Positions 43,256 through 52,413 of a DNA stretch of 64,000 nucleotides are shown here, in pieces. A program made the translations under genes and the position numbers. Within the stretch, counting starts at the first letter, position 1. Every line of letters begins with the position of its first letter. Source of the DNA: Ramlibacter sp. (GTDB lineage: Bacteria; Pseudomonadota; Gammaproteobacteria; Burkholderiales; Burkholderiaceae_C). The notes beneath the pieces were generated by a model that saw only the letters and a program-made list of their open reading frames with translations, was not told where the DNA came from and did no database searches. The stretch spans positions 1,550,001-1,614,000 of the forward strand of contig JAHBZM010000001.1 in assembly GCA_019635435.1 (NCBI GenBank). Reading direction: 5' to 3'.

Positions 43256-44266
43256 ATGGACGAATCGCAGAACTTTTCCGCCGTGTCGGCCATGGCGTCC
43301 CACGGCGAGCCCGTCCTGCAGGTGCAGGGCCTGCAAACCCATTTCTTCACGCACGGCGGCGTGGTGAAGGCTGTGGATGGCGTGGACCTTCAAGTGGCCG
43401 CCGGCGAAATCCTGGGCCTGGTCGGTGAATCGGGCTCGGGCAAGAGCATCACGGGCTTTTCCGTGATCGGCCTGATCGATGCGCCGGGCCGCATCGTGGG
43501 CGGCCACATCCGCTACCTGGGCGAAGACCTGGCCGCGGCCACCGAGTCCAGGCTGCAGCAGCTGCGGGGCAAGGAGATCGCCATGATCTTCCAGGACCCG
43601 ATGATGACGCTCAATCCCGTGCTGCGGGTCGACACGCAGATGGTCGAAGCCATCCACGCCCACGAAAAGGTCAGCCCCGCCGCGGCGCGTGCCCGCGCGC
43701 ATGACGCGCTGGCCATGGTGGGCATCCCGTCGCCCGCCGAGCGCCTGCTGGCCTATCCGCACCAGCTGTCGGGCGGCATGCGCCAGCGCGTGGCCATTGC
43801 GATCGCGTTGCTCAACAAGCCCAAGCTGATCATTGCCGACGAACCCACCACGGCGCTGGACGTGACCATCCAGGCGCAGATCCTTCATGAAGTGCAAAAG
43901 CTCTGCCGCGAAACCGGCACCGCCATGATCTGGATCACCCACGACCTGGCCGTGGTGTCGGGCCTGGCCGACCGCATTGCGGTCATGTATGCCGGGCGCA
44001 TTGTCGAAAGCGGCGCAACGGCCGATGTGGTGCACCGCCCCTCGCACCCCTACACCCAGGGCCTGATCAATTCCATTCCCACCCGCGCCACGCATGGCAG
44101 CCTGCTGCGGCAGATCCCCGGCATGACGCCGTCCCTGCTCCAGCTCCCCCAGGGCTGTGCCTTCAGGCCCCGCTGCGGTTACGCCACCGACGCCTGCCTG
44201 AACGTGCCGCAGCCGCAAGCCGTGGCGCGTGACAAGACCGTGCGCTGCTGGCACGCCCTCGCCTGA
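43256..44266 (+). CDS. Dipeptide-type ABC transporter ATPase (DppD-like)
   Basis: 336 residues. Walker A GESGSGKS, signature LSGGMRQRVAIAIAL, Walker B IIADEPTTALD. The C-terminal oligopeptide-transporter extension with CAFRPRCGYATDAC has the cysteines that bind an iron-sulfur cluster in DppD-type ATPases. Stops one base before the next gene begins. Confidence 0.95.
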   Translation: MDESQNFSAVSAMASHGEPVLQVQGLQTHFFTHGGVVKAVDGVDLQVAAGEILGLVGESGSGKSITGFSVIGLIDAPGRIVGGHIRYLGEDLAAATESRLQQLRGKEIAMIFQDPMMTLNPVLRVDTQMVEAIHAHEKVSPAAARARAHDALAMVGIPSPAERLLAYPHQLSGGMRQRVAIAIALLNKPKLIIADEPTTALDVTIQAQILHEVQKLCRETGTAMIWITHDLAVVSGLADRIAVMYAGRIVESGATADVVHRPSHPYTQGLINSIPTRATHGSLLRQIPGMTPSLLQLPQGCAFRPRCGYATDACLNVPQPQAVARDKTVRCWHALA

Positions 44267-45328
44267 ATGACCCGCATGGATGCTTCCGTGAATCCTCAAA
44301 CCCCCTCTGGCGCGCCGCTGCTGCAGCTGCGCGGCATTGACAAGCGCTTTGTCCAACCCGTGGACCTGGCGGGCAAGATCGCCAACCTGCTGGGCGCCCA
44401 CAACGCCCCGGCCGTCGTCCAGGCCGTGTCTGGCGTGGACCTGGACATCCAGGCCGGCGAAGTCATTGGCGTGGTCGGCGAGTCGGGCTGTGGCAAGTCG
44501 ACGCTGGGCCGCGTGATCGCGGGCATCAACCCGCCCTCGGCCGGCGAGGTGAGCTACAAGGGGCGCCGCGTCAGCGACATGGGCACGGCCGAGCGCCGGG
44601 CCTACGGGCTGGGCGTGCAGATGATCTTCCAGAACCCCATGGCCTCGCTCAACCCGCGCATGCGGGTGCTCGACATCATTGGCGAGGCGCCCGTGGTGCA
44701 TGGCCTGGTGCCCGCCTCAGGCCAGGCCGACTACGTGGCCGACCTGATGCGCCAGGTGGGCCTGGACCCGGACTACGGCCAGCGCTACCCGCACCAGTTT
44801 TCGGGCGGCCAGCGCCAACGCATTGGCATCGCGCGCGCGCTGGCACTCAAGCCCGAGCTCATCGTGTGCGATGAAGCCGTGGCCGCGCTGGACGTGTCCA
44901 TCCAGGCCCAGGTGCTCAACCTGTTCCTGGAACTGCGCCGCAGCCACGCGCTGACCTACCTGTTCATCAGCCACAACCTGGGCGTGGTGGGGCATATCTC
45001 GGACCGCGTGGTCATCATGTACCTGGGCCGGGTGGTCGAGGTCGCGCCCACTGAAGTCATCTTCAGCCGGCCCAACCACCCCTACACGCAGGCCCTGCTG
45101 TCGGAGCTGCCCACGCTGGACACCCAGCGGCGCGACTACCAGCCCATCAAGGGCGAACTGCCGTCGCCCTTGCGCCCGCCCTCGGGCTGTGCTTTTCACC
45201 CGCGCTGCCCGCAGGCCATGCCGCGCTGCCAGACCGAGCTGCCCGTGCTGCGCACGCTGGCCACGGGCCATGCCAGCGCCTGCCACCTCAACGACGCCGC
45301 GCCGCCGGCCGCCCATCCCAACCCATGA
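44267..45328 (+). CDS. Dipeptide-type ABC transporter ATPase (DppF-like)
   Basis: 353 residues. Walker A GESGCGKST, signature FSGGQRQRIGIARAL, Walker B LIVCDEAVAALD, and the C-terminal cysteines CAFHPRCPQAMPRC. It pairs with the DppD-like ATPase. Overlaps the N-formylglutamate amidohydrolase gene by four bases, so transport and hydrolysis are coupled in one operon. Confidence 0.95.
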   Translation: MTRMDASVNPQTPSGAPLLQLRGIDKRFVQPVDLAGKIANLLGAHNAPAVVQAVSGVDLDIQAGEVIGVVGESGCGKSTLGRVIAGINPPSAGEVSYKGRRVSDMGTAERRAYGLGVQMIFQNPMASLNPRMRVLDIIGEAPVVHGLVPASGQADYVADLMRQVGLDPDYGQRYPHQFSGGQRQRIGIARALALKPELIVCDEAVAALDVSIQAQVLNLFLELRRSHALTYLFISHNLGVVGHISDRVVIMYLGRVVEVAPTEVIFSRPNHPYTQALLSELPTLDTQRRDYQPIKGELPSPLRPPSGCAFHPRCPQAMPRCQTELPVLRTLATGHASACHLNDAAPPAAHPNP

Positions 45329-46215
45329 CCGATCCCGTCCTGCCGAGCATTTCCACCCCATTTGCCCCGTTTGCGCTGCGCCTGCCTGAAGGCGATGCCT
45401 TGCCGCTGGTCTGCGACTCGCCGCACAGCGGCACCCTGTACCCCGACGACTTTGGCTACGCGCTGCCGTTTGACAAGCTGCGCTCGGGCGAAGACACCGA
45501 CGTGCACGTGCTCTGGGAGGCCCTGCCCTCGGTGGGCGCCACGCTGCTGGCGGCCAACTTCCCGCGGGCCTATGTGGACCCCAACCGCGACGTGGAAGAC
45601 ATCGACCCCGGCCTGCTCGACGCACCGTGGCCCACCCCCCTGGCGCCCAGCGAGAAGACGCGCCTGGGCATCGGCCTGATCTGGCGCGACGCTGGCAAGG
45701 GCGGAAAGGACCCCATCTATGCCCGCAAGCTGGGCGTGGCTGAAGTGCAGGCCCGCATTAGCCGCTACCACGCGCCCTACCACGCAGCCATGCGCGAGCA
45801 GATCGAGGCCGCCTACGCCCGCTTCGGCGCGGTCTGGCACCTGAACCTGCATTCCATGCCGGCCAACTCGTACGAAGGCCTGCAGATCCGCAGCGACCAC
45901 CCCCTGGCCGACGTGGTGCTGGGTGACCGGGACGGCACCACAGCGGCGCCGGAGTTCACGGCCATGGTGGCCCAGGCCTTCCGCCAGCGCGGCTTCAGCG
46001 TGGCGCTCAACGACCCCTTCAAGGGCGTGGCGCTGATTGCCCGCCTGGGCCGGCCCGCCGAGCGCCGCCACAGCCTGCAGGTGGAACTGCACCGCGGCCT
46101 GTACATGGACGAGCAGACCCGTGCGCGCAGCGCGGGCTTTGGCGCCCTGCAAAGCGCGCTGGCCGGTGTTTCTGCTGAAATTGCCGCCTACGTCAAAACC
46201 CAGATCAACCCCTGA
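45325..46215 (+). CDS. N-formylglutamate amidohydrolase family enzyme
   Basis: 296 residues. The family signature SPHSGTLYP near residue 33 and NLHSMP later provide metal ligands and catalytic residues. Characterised members remove formyl from N-formylglutamate at the end of histidine degradation. No hut genes are nearby; instead it is fused by a four-base overlap to a peptide transporter operon. Action on an imported N-acylated amino acid or peptide is therefore possible but inferred. Confidence 0.85.
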   Translation: MTDPVLPSISTPFAPFALRLPEGDALPLVCDSPHSGTLYPDDFGYALPFDKLRSGEDTDVHVLWEALPSVGATLLAANFPRAYVDPNRDVEDIDPGLLDAPWPTPLAPSEKTRLGIGLIWRDAGKGGKDPIYARKLGVAEVQARISRYHAPYHAAMREQIEAAYARFGAVWHLNLHSMPANSYEGLQIRSDHPLADVVLGDRDGTTAAPEFTAMVAQAFRQRGFSVALNDPFKGVALIARLGRPAERRHSLQVELHRGLYMDEQTRARSAGFGALQSALAGVSAEIAAYVKTQINP

Positions 46216-46228
46216 GCCCGGACACCCC

Positions 46229-47440
46229 ATGAGCCTGATTGCCGAAATCGAAGCCACCCACGAAGAATTCACTGCGCTGCGCCGCGACATCCACGCGCAC
46301 CCCGAGCTGGCTTTCCAGGAAAACCGCACCTCCGACGTGGTGGCCGACCGGCTGGCCGCCTGGGGCATCGAGGTGCACCGGGGCCTGGGCCAGACCGGGG
46401 TGGTGGGCGTGTTGCGCGGCACCCGCACGGGCACCACTGGCAAGCCCCGTTCGATCGGCCTGCGCGCCGACATGGACGCCCTGCCCATGCCCGAACACAA
46501 CCGCTTTGCCCACGCCTCGAAGAACCCCGGACGCATGCACGGCTGCGGCCATGACGGCCACACCGCCATGCTGCTCGGCGCGGCCAAGTACCTGGCGGCG
46601 CACCGCGACTTTGACGGCATCGTCAACTTCATCTTCCAGCCGGCCGAGGAGGGCGGCAATGCCGGCGCCCGGGCCATGATCGAAGATGGCCTGTTCGACA
46701 GGTTTCCCTGCGACGAGATCTACGGCATCCACAACATGCCGGGCTTTGACGTGGGCCACTTCGGCTTTCGCAAGGGGCCGACCATGGCGTCGAGCAACCG
46801 CTTTGACATCTTTGTGCGCGGCACCGGTGGCCACGCGGCGCAGCCGCACAAGTCGGTGGACACCATCGTGATCGCGGCCGAGATGGTGGGCGTGCTGCAG
46901 ACGCTGATCTCGCGCCACAAGAACCCGATTGACGTGGCCGTGCTCAGCATCACCCAGATCCACGCCGGCGATGCCTACAACGTGCTGCCCGGCGAAACCG
47001 TGATCCGCGGCACCGTGCGCACCTTCAGCACCCAGGTGCTGGACGAGATCGAATCCAACATGCGCCGCGTGGCCGAGATGCTGCCCCAGGTGCACGGGGG
47101 CAGCGGCGAGCTCAAGTTCCACCGCGCCTACCCGCCCCTGGTGAACTGGGACGCGCAGACCGACTTTGCGATGAAGGTGGCGCAGGACGCCTTTGGCGCC
47201 GACCATGTGGACGGCAACACACCGCAGCACGGTGGTGCCGAGGACTTCTCGTTCTACCTGGAGAAAGTGCCGGGCTGCTACCTCTTCATGGGCAATGGCG
47301 AAGGCGCCCACCGCGACGACAAGTACGTTGGCATGGGCCCTTGCGAGCTGCACAACCCCAACTACGACTTCAACGACGCGCTGCTGCCCATCGGGGCGAG
47401 CTACTGGGTCAAGCTGGTGGGCGCGTTCTTCGCGAAATAG
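46229..47440 (+). CDS. M20-family amidohydrolase (hippurate hydrolase-like)
   Basis: 403 residues from ATG 46229. Metal ligands are in HGCGHDGHTAML, EEGGNAG and a C-terminal HGGAEDFSFYLEKVPG; DIHAHPELAFQE at the start is typical of the aminoacylase/carboxypeptidase subfamily. It splits N-acyl amino acids. It is the last gene of the transport operon, 13 bases after the formylglutamate-type gene, which fits breakdown of imported acylated compounds. Confidence 0.93.
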   Translation: MSLIAEIEATHEEFTALRRDIHAHPELAFQENRTSDVVADRLAAWGIEVHRGLGQTGVVGVLRGTRTGTTGKPRSIGLRADMDALPMPEHNRFAHASKNPGRMHGCGHDGHTAMLLGAAKYLAAHRDFDGIVNFIFQPAEEGGNAGARAMIEDGLFDRFPCDEIYGIHNMPGFDVGHFGFRKGPTMASSNRFDIFVRGTGGHAAQPHKSVDTIVIAAEMVGVLQTLISRHKNPIDVAVLSITQIHAGDAYNVLPGETVIRGTVRTFSTQVLDEIESNMRRVAEMLPQVHGGSGELKFHRAYPPLVNWDAQTDFAMKVAQDAFGADHVDGNTPQHGGAEDFSFYLEKVPGCYLFMGNGEGAHRDDKYVGMGPCELHNPNYDFNDALLPIGASYWVKLVGAFFAK

Positions 47441-47444
47441 GCTT

Positions 47445-48752
47445 TCAGGCCGTGCCTTCAGCGGGCGTGGTGGCGCGGGTGACCAGCACCTGGTCGATGC
47501 GGTAGCTGTCCACGTCCATCACCTCGAACTTGTAGCCGGCCCAGGTGACGCTGTCGGTGCGCCGGGGCACGCGGCGCAGCATCACCATCAGGAAGCCGGC
47601 CAGGGTCTCGTATTCTTCCTCGTGCGGCAGGGCGTCGATGTGCAGGGCGCGCAGCACGTCCTGGATGGGCGTGACGCCGTCGATCAGCCAGGAGCTCTCG
47701 TCGCGCCGCACGATCTGTTCCTCGTCGGGCGTGGACACCAGCTCGCCCATGACCGTGCTCATCAGGTCGTTGAGCGTGACCACGCCCACCACCAGGCTGT
47801 ATTCGTTGACGATCACGGCAAAGTCGTCCTGCACCTGGCGGAACTGCTCCAGCACCTCGGCCAGGCTCAGCCGGTCGGGCACGATCAGGGCCTTGTGCAC
47901 CAGGGTCTCGTCGGTCAGCGCCAGCGGCTGCTTGTTGAGCAGGCGCTGGAACAGGTCTTTCGCGTCCACATAGCCCACCACATCGTCGATCACGCCGTTG
48001 CACACGGGGTAGGTCGAGAACGGCTCGGCCGCGATGCGCGCGCGCACCACGGCCTCGGGGTCGTCTCGGCTGAACCAGGCAATGCGCTCACGCGGCGTCA
48101 TGGCGCTGGAGACCACGCGGGTGTCCAGCTCGAACAGGTTGGCAATCACCTGCTGCTCGCGCCGCTGCAGCACGCCGGCCTGCGCGCCGGCCTCGGTCAG
48201 GGCCAGGATGTCGGCCGAGGTGACCTTGTCCTCGCGCTGCGCCGGCAGGCCAAACAGCCGGAACAGGCCGTCGGTGCTCTTGCTGAACAGCCACACCACG
48301 GGCTTGAGCACCACCATGAGCCACAGCATGGGCGTGACCAGCCGGATGGCCGTGCGCTCGGGGTCGTTCATGCCCAGCCGCTTGGGGAACAGGTCGGCAA
48401 ACACCAGGAACAGGGAGATGGTGGCCACGAACGAGGCCATGAACCCCGCGGTCACCGCCGCCGTGGGCGAGAGCCACAGGGCAAACAGCCGGGTGAAGTA
48501 GGGGCTCCAGGCGCCTTCACCCACGATGCCGCCCAGGATGGCCACGGCGTTCAGGCCGATCTGCACCACGGTGAAGTAATGGCCCGGCTGCTCCTGCGCG
48601 AGCAGCACCTTTTCGGCGCGCGGCTCGCCCTCGTCCGCGAGCTGGCGCAGGCGCAGGCGGCGCGAAGCCGCCAGCGAAATTTCGGCCAGCGAGAAGAACG
48701 CGCTCACGCCGATGAGCAGCGCGACAAGGATCAGGCTTTCGACCAGGTTCAT
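47445..48752 (-). CDS. CNNM/CorC-type membrane protein with CBS domains (hemolysin family)
   Basis: 435 residues. A DUF21 (CNNM) membrane domain with about four helices (1-190) is followed by a tandem CBS pair (about 205-340) and a C-terminal CorC_HlyC domain (about 350-430). Relatives act in magnesium or cobalt efflux; the name hemolysin is historical. It is convergent with the M20 gene and only four bases away. Confidence 0.92.
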   Translation of the reverse strand: MNLVESLILVALLIGVSAFFSLAEISLAASRRLRLRQLADEGEPRAEKVLLAQEQPGHYFTVVQIGLNAVAILGGIVGEGAWSPYFTRLFALWLSPTAAVTAGFMASFVATISLFLVFADLFPKRLGMNDPERTAIRLVTPMLWLMVVLKPVVWLFSKSTDGLFRLFGLPAQREDKVTSADILALTEAGAQAGVLQRREQQVIANLFELDTRVVSSAMTPRERIAWFSRDDPEAVVRARIAAEPFSTYPVCNGVIDDVVGYVDAKDLFQRLLNKQPLALTDETLVHKALIVPDRLSLAEVLEQFRQVQDDFAVIVNEYSLVVGVVTLNDLMSTVMGELVSTPDEEQIVRRDESSWLIDGVTPIQDVLRALHIDALPHEEEYETLAGFLMVMLRRVPRRTDSVTWAGYKFEVMDVDSYRIDQVLVTRATTPAEGTA

Positions 48753-48840
48753 GCGAGGTCAAGTGTAGCGGGGCCCTGCCGTGGCGGGCCGCGTTGCTGC
48801 CGAGTCCGCCGACTTGCCCCGACGGGCCGCGTGGGCGGCG

Positions 48841-49848
48841 CTACTGCATGAAGCCGATGCGGTTTTTCTGCGCGCCGGGGCGGGGCAGGTCGTCGGGCTG
48901 GACCTCGTCGCGGCCATCCAGCCGCGCATTGCCAAAGCCGGTCATGAGCGCGCGGCGCATGTCGCGCGGGGCCAGTTCGGCCAGGCTGTCGAGCACATCG
49001 GCCTGCGGCTCGGGCGCGAACCGTTCGCCCCAGCCGTGCTCGGACCGGATGGACTGGTAGAGCTGGCGCGCGATGCGCCGCGCCGCCTCGGGGTTGGGCG
49101 GCTGCACCTCGTACACATTCATGCGGTTGAGGATGGGCTCGGGGATGGCGCGGCCGTCGTTGGCGGTGAGGATCCAGATCACCTGGCTCGCGTCAATCGC
49201 CACCTCGGCGAATTCGTCCATGAAGTCCAGCGCGCTGTCGTGCTCCAGCAGGCCATACAGCGCGCCCAGGGGGTCGTACTGGGCGTCGGCGCTGGCCTTG
49301 TCGACTTCATCGACCACCATCACGGGGTTGGCGTACTGGCCGTCGACCAGCGCTTCAAACACCTTGCCGGGCTTGGCGCCTTTCCATTGCGACGACGAGC
49401 CCGACAGCAGCCAGCCCGCGGTCATGGAGCTCATGGGCACGAGGTTCATGCCGGTGCCCAGCAGCGCGGCGAGCTGGCGTGCAAAGTGGGTCTTGCCAAT
49501 GCCGGGCGGCCCCAGCAGCAGCATGGGCGTGACCACCAGGCCGTCGCGGCTGTCCTGGCTCAGCGCCACATGGCGCTTGACGTCGTCCAGTGGCTCCGTG
49601 AAGTTGGGCAGCTGGTCGTACAGCGCGGCCATGTCGGGCACGCCGCTGGGCTTGACCTGGAAGCGGTCGGGGCCGCGCTCGAGCATGCGCTCGTAGGTGC
49701 TGCGCAGGGACTCGTATTCACGCTGGTTGCCGGCATCATTGATCTTGGCCAGCTTGCGCTCCACATCCTGCGTGCGGAACACGCTGCGCACCTTGGCGAT
49801 GGGCAGCTGGAAGGAAGAAGACTGTGGAACGAGACTGCGGGATTCCAT
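48841..49848 (-). CDS. AAA+ ATPase (Lon-ATPase-like, no protease domain)
   Basis: 335 residues. Walker A LLLGPPGIGKT (about 110-120), Walker B MVVDEVDKA and sensor region WILTANDGRAIPEPILNRM. The layout resembles the ATPase module of Lon, but the Ser-Lys peptidase domain is missing, and the protein ends with PGAQKNRIGFMQ. No signal peptide. The role is unknown; it could remodel or unfold a partner. GGAGTGATC precedes the ATG. Confidence 0.88.
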   Translation of the reverse strand: MESRSLVPQSSSFQLPIAKVRSVFRTQDVERKLAKINDAGNQREYESLRSTYERMLERGPDRFQVKPSGVPDMAALYDQLPNFTEPLDDVKRHVALSQDSRDGLVVTPMLLLGPPGIGKTHFARQLAALLGTGMNLVPMSSMTAGWLLSGSSSQWKGAKPGKVFEALVDGQYANPVMVVDEVDKASADAQYDPLGALYGLLEHDSALDFMDEFAEVAIDASQVIWILTANDGRAIPEPILNRMNVYEVQPPNPEAARRIARQLYQSIRSEHGWGERFAPEPQADVLDSLAELAPRDMRRALMTGFGNARLDGRDEVQPDDLPRPGAQKNRIGFMQ

Positions 49849-49959
49849 CGATCACTCCTTGCGAAGAACACGGGTTCATTCCAGCATAAGCCGTGCCAGT
49901 GTTCAATCGGGAGTGAGGGCACTGTCGGTGATGCGCGACAGTGCCGGGGCTGGCGCAGC

Positions 49960-50286
49960 TCAGCCCGGCTGGCCGCCCAGCACCTGCTGCAGTTCGCCGT
50001 TCTCGTACATCTCCATCATGATGTCCGAGCCGCCGACGAATTCGCCCTTGACGTAGAGCTGCGGGATGGTGGGCCAGTTGCTGTATTCCTTGATGCCCTG
50101 GCGGATCTCGGGGTCGTCCAGCACGTTGACCGTGGTCACGGCCCGGGTGTCCACGCCACAGGCCTTGAGGATCTGGATGGCGCGGCCCGAGAAGCCGCAC
50201 ATGGGAAAGCTGGCGTTGCCCTTCATGAACAGCACGATGTCGCTGTTCTTGACGAGTTGGTCGATGCGTTGCTGGGTGTCGCTCAT
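49960..50286 (-). CDS. grxD: Monothiol glutaredoxin
   Basis: 108 residues from ATG 50286 (MSDTQQRIDQLVK). The monothiol CGFS active site is in FPMCGFSGRA, with KGN before it and WPTIPQLYV and GGSDIM glutathione-binding motifs after it. It carries iron-sulfur clusters. Downstream of prmC, probably co-transcribed with it. Confidence 0.97.
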   Translation of the reverse strand: MSDTQQRIDQLVKNSDIVLFMKGNASFPMCGFSGRAIQILKACGVDTRAVTTVNVLDDPEIRQGIKEYSNWPTIPQLYVKGEFVGGSDIMMEMYENGELQQVLGGQPG

Positions 50287-50309
50287 GGTGGTGTCCTTCA
50301 ATCGTCCAA

Positions 50310-51146
50310 TTATCCCTTTTCAGGCCATTGCGCGCCTGAACAGCGCTCAATGCCCGCGAGGTCCTTGCGGCTGGCCACCGCCGTGAAGCCCTGCCGCGCC
50401 AGCAGGTCGCGCACGGCACCGGCCTGGTCGTGGCCATGCTCCAGCAGCAGCCAGCCGCCGGGGGCCAGGCAGGCCGGCGCCTGGGCCACGATGGCGCGCA
50501 GGTCATCCAGCCCGTCGGGGCCCGAGGCCAGTGCCTGCAGCGGCTCGTGGCGCAGCGCGGCCAGGTGCGGGTCGGCGCTGGCCACGTAGGGCGGGTTGGA
50601 AACGATCAGGTCATAGGGTCCGGGCCGGCCCCGCAACCAGTGGCCGGCCGCGAAATCCACGGCCAGCGCCAGCCGCTGCGCGTTGGCGCGCGCCACGGCC
50701 AGCGCATCGGCGCTGGCATCCAGCGCGCTCACGGCCCAGCGCGGGCGTTGCGACTTGAGCGCCAGTGCAATGGCGCCGCTGCCCGTGCCCAGGTCGATCA
50801 CGCGGGCCGCGTCGGGCAAGCCGGGCAGGGCCAGCGCCCATTCGACCAGGGTCTCGGTGTCGGACCGCGGGTCAAGCACGCGCGCGTCCACCTGCAGCCG
50901 CAGGCCAAAAAATTCCCGCCTTCCCGTGAGATAAGCCACAGGCTCGCCCTCGGCGCGCCGCCGGCAAAGCGCCTCGAACGCCTGGGCGGCAGGGCCCGGG
51001 AGGGTGTCTGCGTCATGGGCCAGCAGCCAGGCGCGGTCCTGGCTGTCGCGCCCCAGCGCGTGCAGCAGCAGGATCTGCGCGTCCAGCCGGTCCAGCCCGC
51101 CGGAGGCGGCGTCGCGCCAGGCGCTGGCAATGGTTTTGCTATTCAT
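50310..51146 (-). CDS. prmC: Peptide chain release factor N5-glutamine methyltransferase
   Basis: Methylates the GGQ glutamine of RF1 and RF2. 278 residues with VIDLGTGSGAIALAL (SAM) and the catalytic NPPY in IVSNPPYVA. It follows its substrate gene prfA, the normal order. The start codon and the first codons (MNSK) lie in a copy of the dispersed repeat, so translation initiation depends on repeat sequence. Confidence 0.96.
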   Translation of the reverse strand: MNSKTIASAWRDAASGGLDRLDAQILLLHALGRDSQDRAWLLAHDADTLPGPAAQAFEALCRRRAEGEPVAYLTGRREFFGLRLQVDARVLDPRSDTETLVEWALALPGLPDAARVIDLGTGSGAIALALKSQRPRWAVSALDASADALAVARANAQRLALAVDFAAGHWLRGRPGPYDLIVSNPPYVASADPHLAALRHEPLQALASGPDGLDDLRAIVAQAPACLAPGGWLLLEHGHDQAGAVRDLLARQGFTAVASRKDLAGIERCSGAQWPEKG

Positions 51147-51190
51147 TTGCTAGCACGAAGTGGCCGCCCCGTCTGGACTCCAGGCATTTT
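51138..51190. repeat. Dispersed element, copy 6 (inverted), covering the prmC start
   Basis: Module GCTATTCATTTGCTAGC (51138-51154), then GGCCGCCCC and GTCTGGACTCCAGG. On the minus strand the ATG of prmC (51146-51144) is inside the module. Confidence 0.85.
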
Positions 51191-51196
51191 GGAGCC

Positions 51197-52282
51197 TCAA
51201 GCGGCGCTGAATTCGAGTTCTTCAAGCTGTTCGGCCTTGCGCGCCAGCAGCAGCGCGTCGATCACCTCGTCCAGCTCGCCCTCCATGATGAAGGCCAGCT
51301 TGTACAGCGTGAGGTTGATGCGGTGGTCGGTCAACCGGCCCTGCGGGAAGTTGTAGGTGCGGATGCGGTCGCTGCGGTCACCGCTGCCGATCAGGCCCTT
51401 GCGCGTGGCGGCCTCTTTGGCGGCGCGCTCGCTGCGCTCCTTTTCCTGGATGCGGGCCTGCAGCACCTGCAGCGCCTTGGCCTTGTTGCGGTGCTGGCTG
51501 CGGTCGTCCTGGCATTCGGCCACGATGCCGGTGGGCAGGTGGGTCACGCGCACGGCCGAGTCGGTCTTGTTGATGTGCTGGCCGCCCGCGCCGCTGGCGC
51601 GGTAGGTGTCAATGCGCAGGTCGGCGGGGTTGATCTGCACGGCCGTGGCCTCGTCGGGCTCGGGCAGGGCGGCCACGGTGCAGGCGCTGGTGTGGATGCG
51701 GCCCTGGGTCTCGGTGGCGGGCACGCGCTGCACGCGGTGGCCGCCGGACTCGAACTTGAGCTTGCCGTAGCAGGCATCGCCCACCACGCGGATCACCACT
51801 TCCTTGTAGCCGCCGACCTCGCCCACGCTCTCGCTCACCACCTCGCAGCGCCAGCCCTGGCGCTCGGCGTAGCGCGTGTACATGCGCAGCAGGTCGCCCG
51901 CGAACAGCGCCGACTCGTCGCCGCCGGTGCCGGCGCGGATTTCCAGAAAGGTGTTGCGCACATCGTCCGGGTCCTTGGGCAGCAGCAGCCGCTGCAGCTC
52001 GTCTTCCAGGCTGATCAGCTCGGCTTCGGCGCTGGCAATTTCCTCTTGCGCCATCTCGGCCATGTCGGGGTCGTCCAGCATTTCGCGGGCGCCGGCCAGG
52101 TCGGCCTCGCGCTGCAGGAAGGCCTTGAAGCGGCCCGCCACCTCGCTGACCTCGGCGTGCTCGCGCGTGAGCGCGCGAAAGCGCGTCATGTCGTTGACCA
52201 CCTCGGGCTGCTGGAGGAAGAAATCGAGCTCCTGCAGGCGCACGGGGTAGCGGTCGAGTTGCTGGCGGAGAAAGGGTTTCAT
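51197..52282 (-). CDS. prfA: Peptide chain release factor 1
   Basis: 361 residues from ATG 52282 (MKPFLRQQLDRYPVRL). It recognises UAA and UAG; the peptidyl-tRNA hydrolysis motif GGQ is in SGAGGQHINKTDSAVR. An open frame continues upstream through a REP-like repeat, but the family start is clear. It is followed by prmC. Confidence 0.98.
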   Translation of the reverse strand: MKPFLRQQLDRYPVRLQELDFFLQQPEVVNDMTRFRALTREHAEVSEVAGRFKAFLQREADLAGAREMLDDPDMAEMAQEEIASAEAELISLEDELQRLLLPKDPDDVRNTFLEIRAGTGGDESALFAGDLLRMYTRYAERQGWRCEVVSESVGEVGGYKEVVIRVVGDACYGKLKFESGGHRVQRVPATETQGRIHTSACTVAALPEPDEATAVQINPADLRIDTYRASGAGGQHINKTDSAVRVTHLPTGIVAECQDDRSQHRNKAKALQVLQARIQEKERSERAAKEAATRKGLIGSGDRSDRIRTYNFPQGRLTDHRINLTLYKLAFIMEGELDEVIDALLLARKAEQLEELEFSAA

Positions 52283-52338
52283 GGGGGTCTTTGGGGGCAA
52301 GGCTTCCTGGCTTGCTGGCTCGGGATTCTGGGGCTGAG

Positions 52339-52410
52339 GCTTCGACAAGCTCAGCCCGAACGGAAAGGAGCAGGCGAACGGCGGCCCGTTCGTCCTGAGC
52401 TTGTCGAAGG
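52339..52410. repeat. REP-like inverted pair between hemA and prfA
   Basis: Arms GCTTCGACAAGCTCAGCCCG (52339-52358, continuing AACGG) and its near-complement CCGTTCGTCCTGAGCTTGTC (52386-52405, continuing GAAGG) face each other across 22 bases. The motif CTTCGACAAGCTCAG is a repeat known from many proteobacterial genomes. It lies between hemA and prfA, close to the hemA stop. Confidence 0.9.
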
Positions 52411-52413
52411 CCG

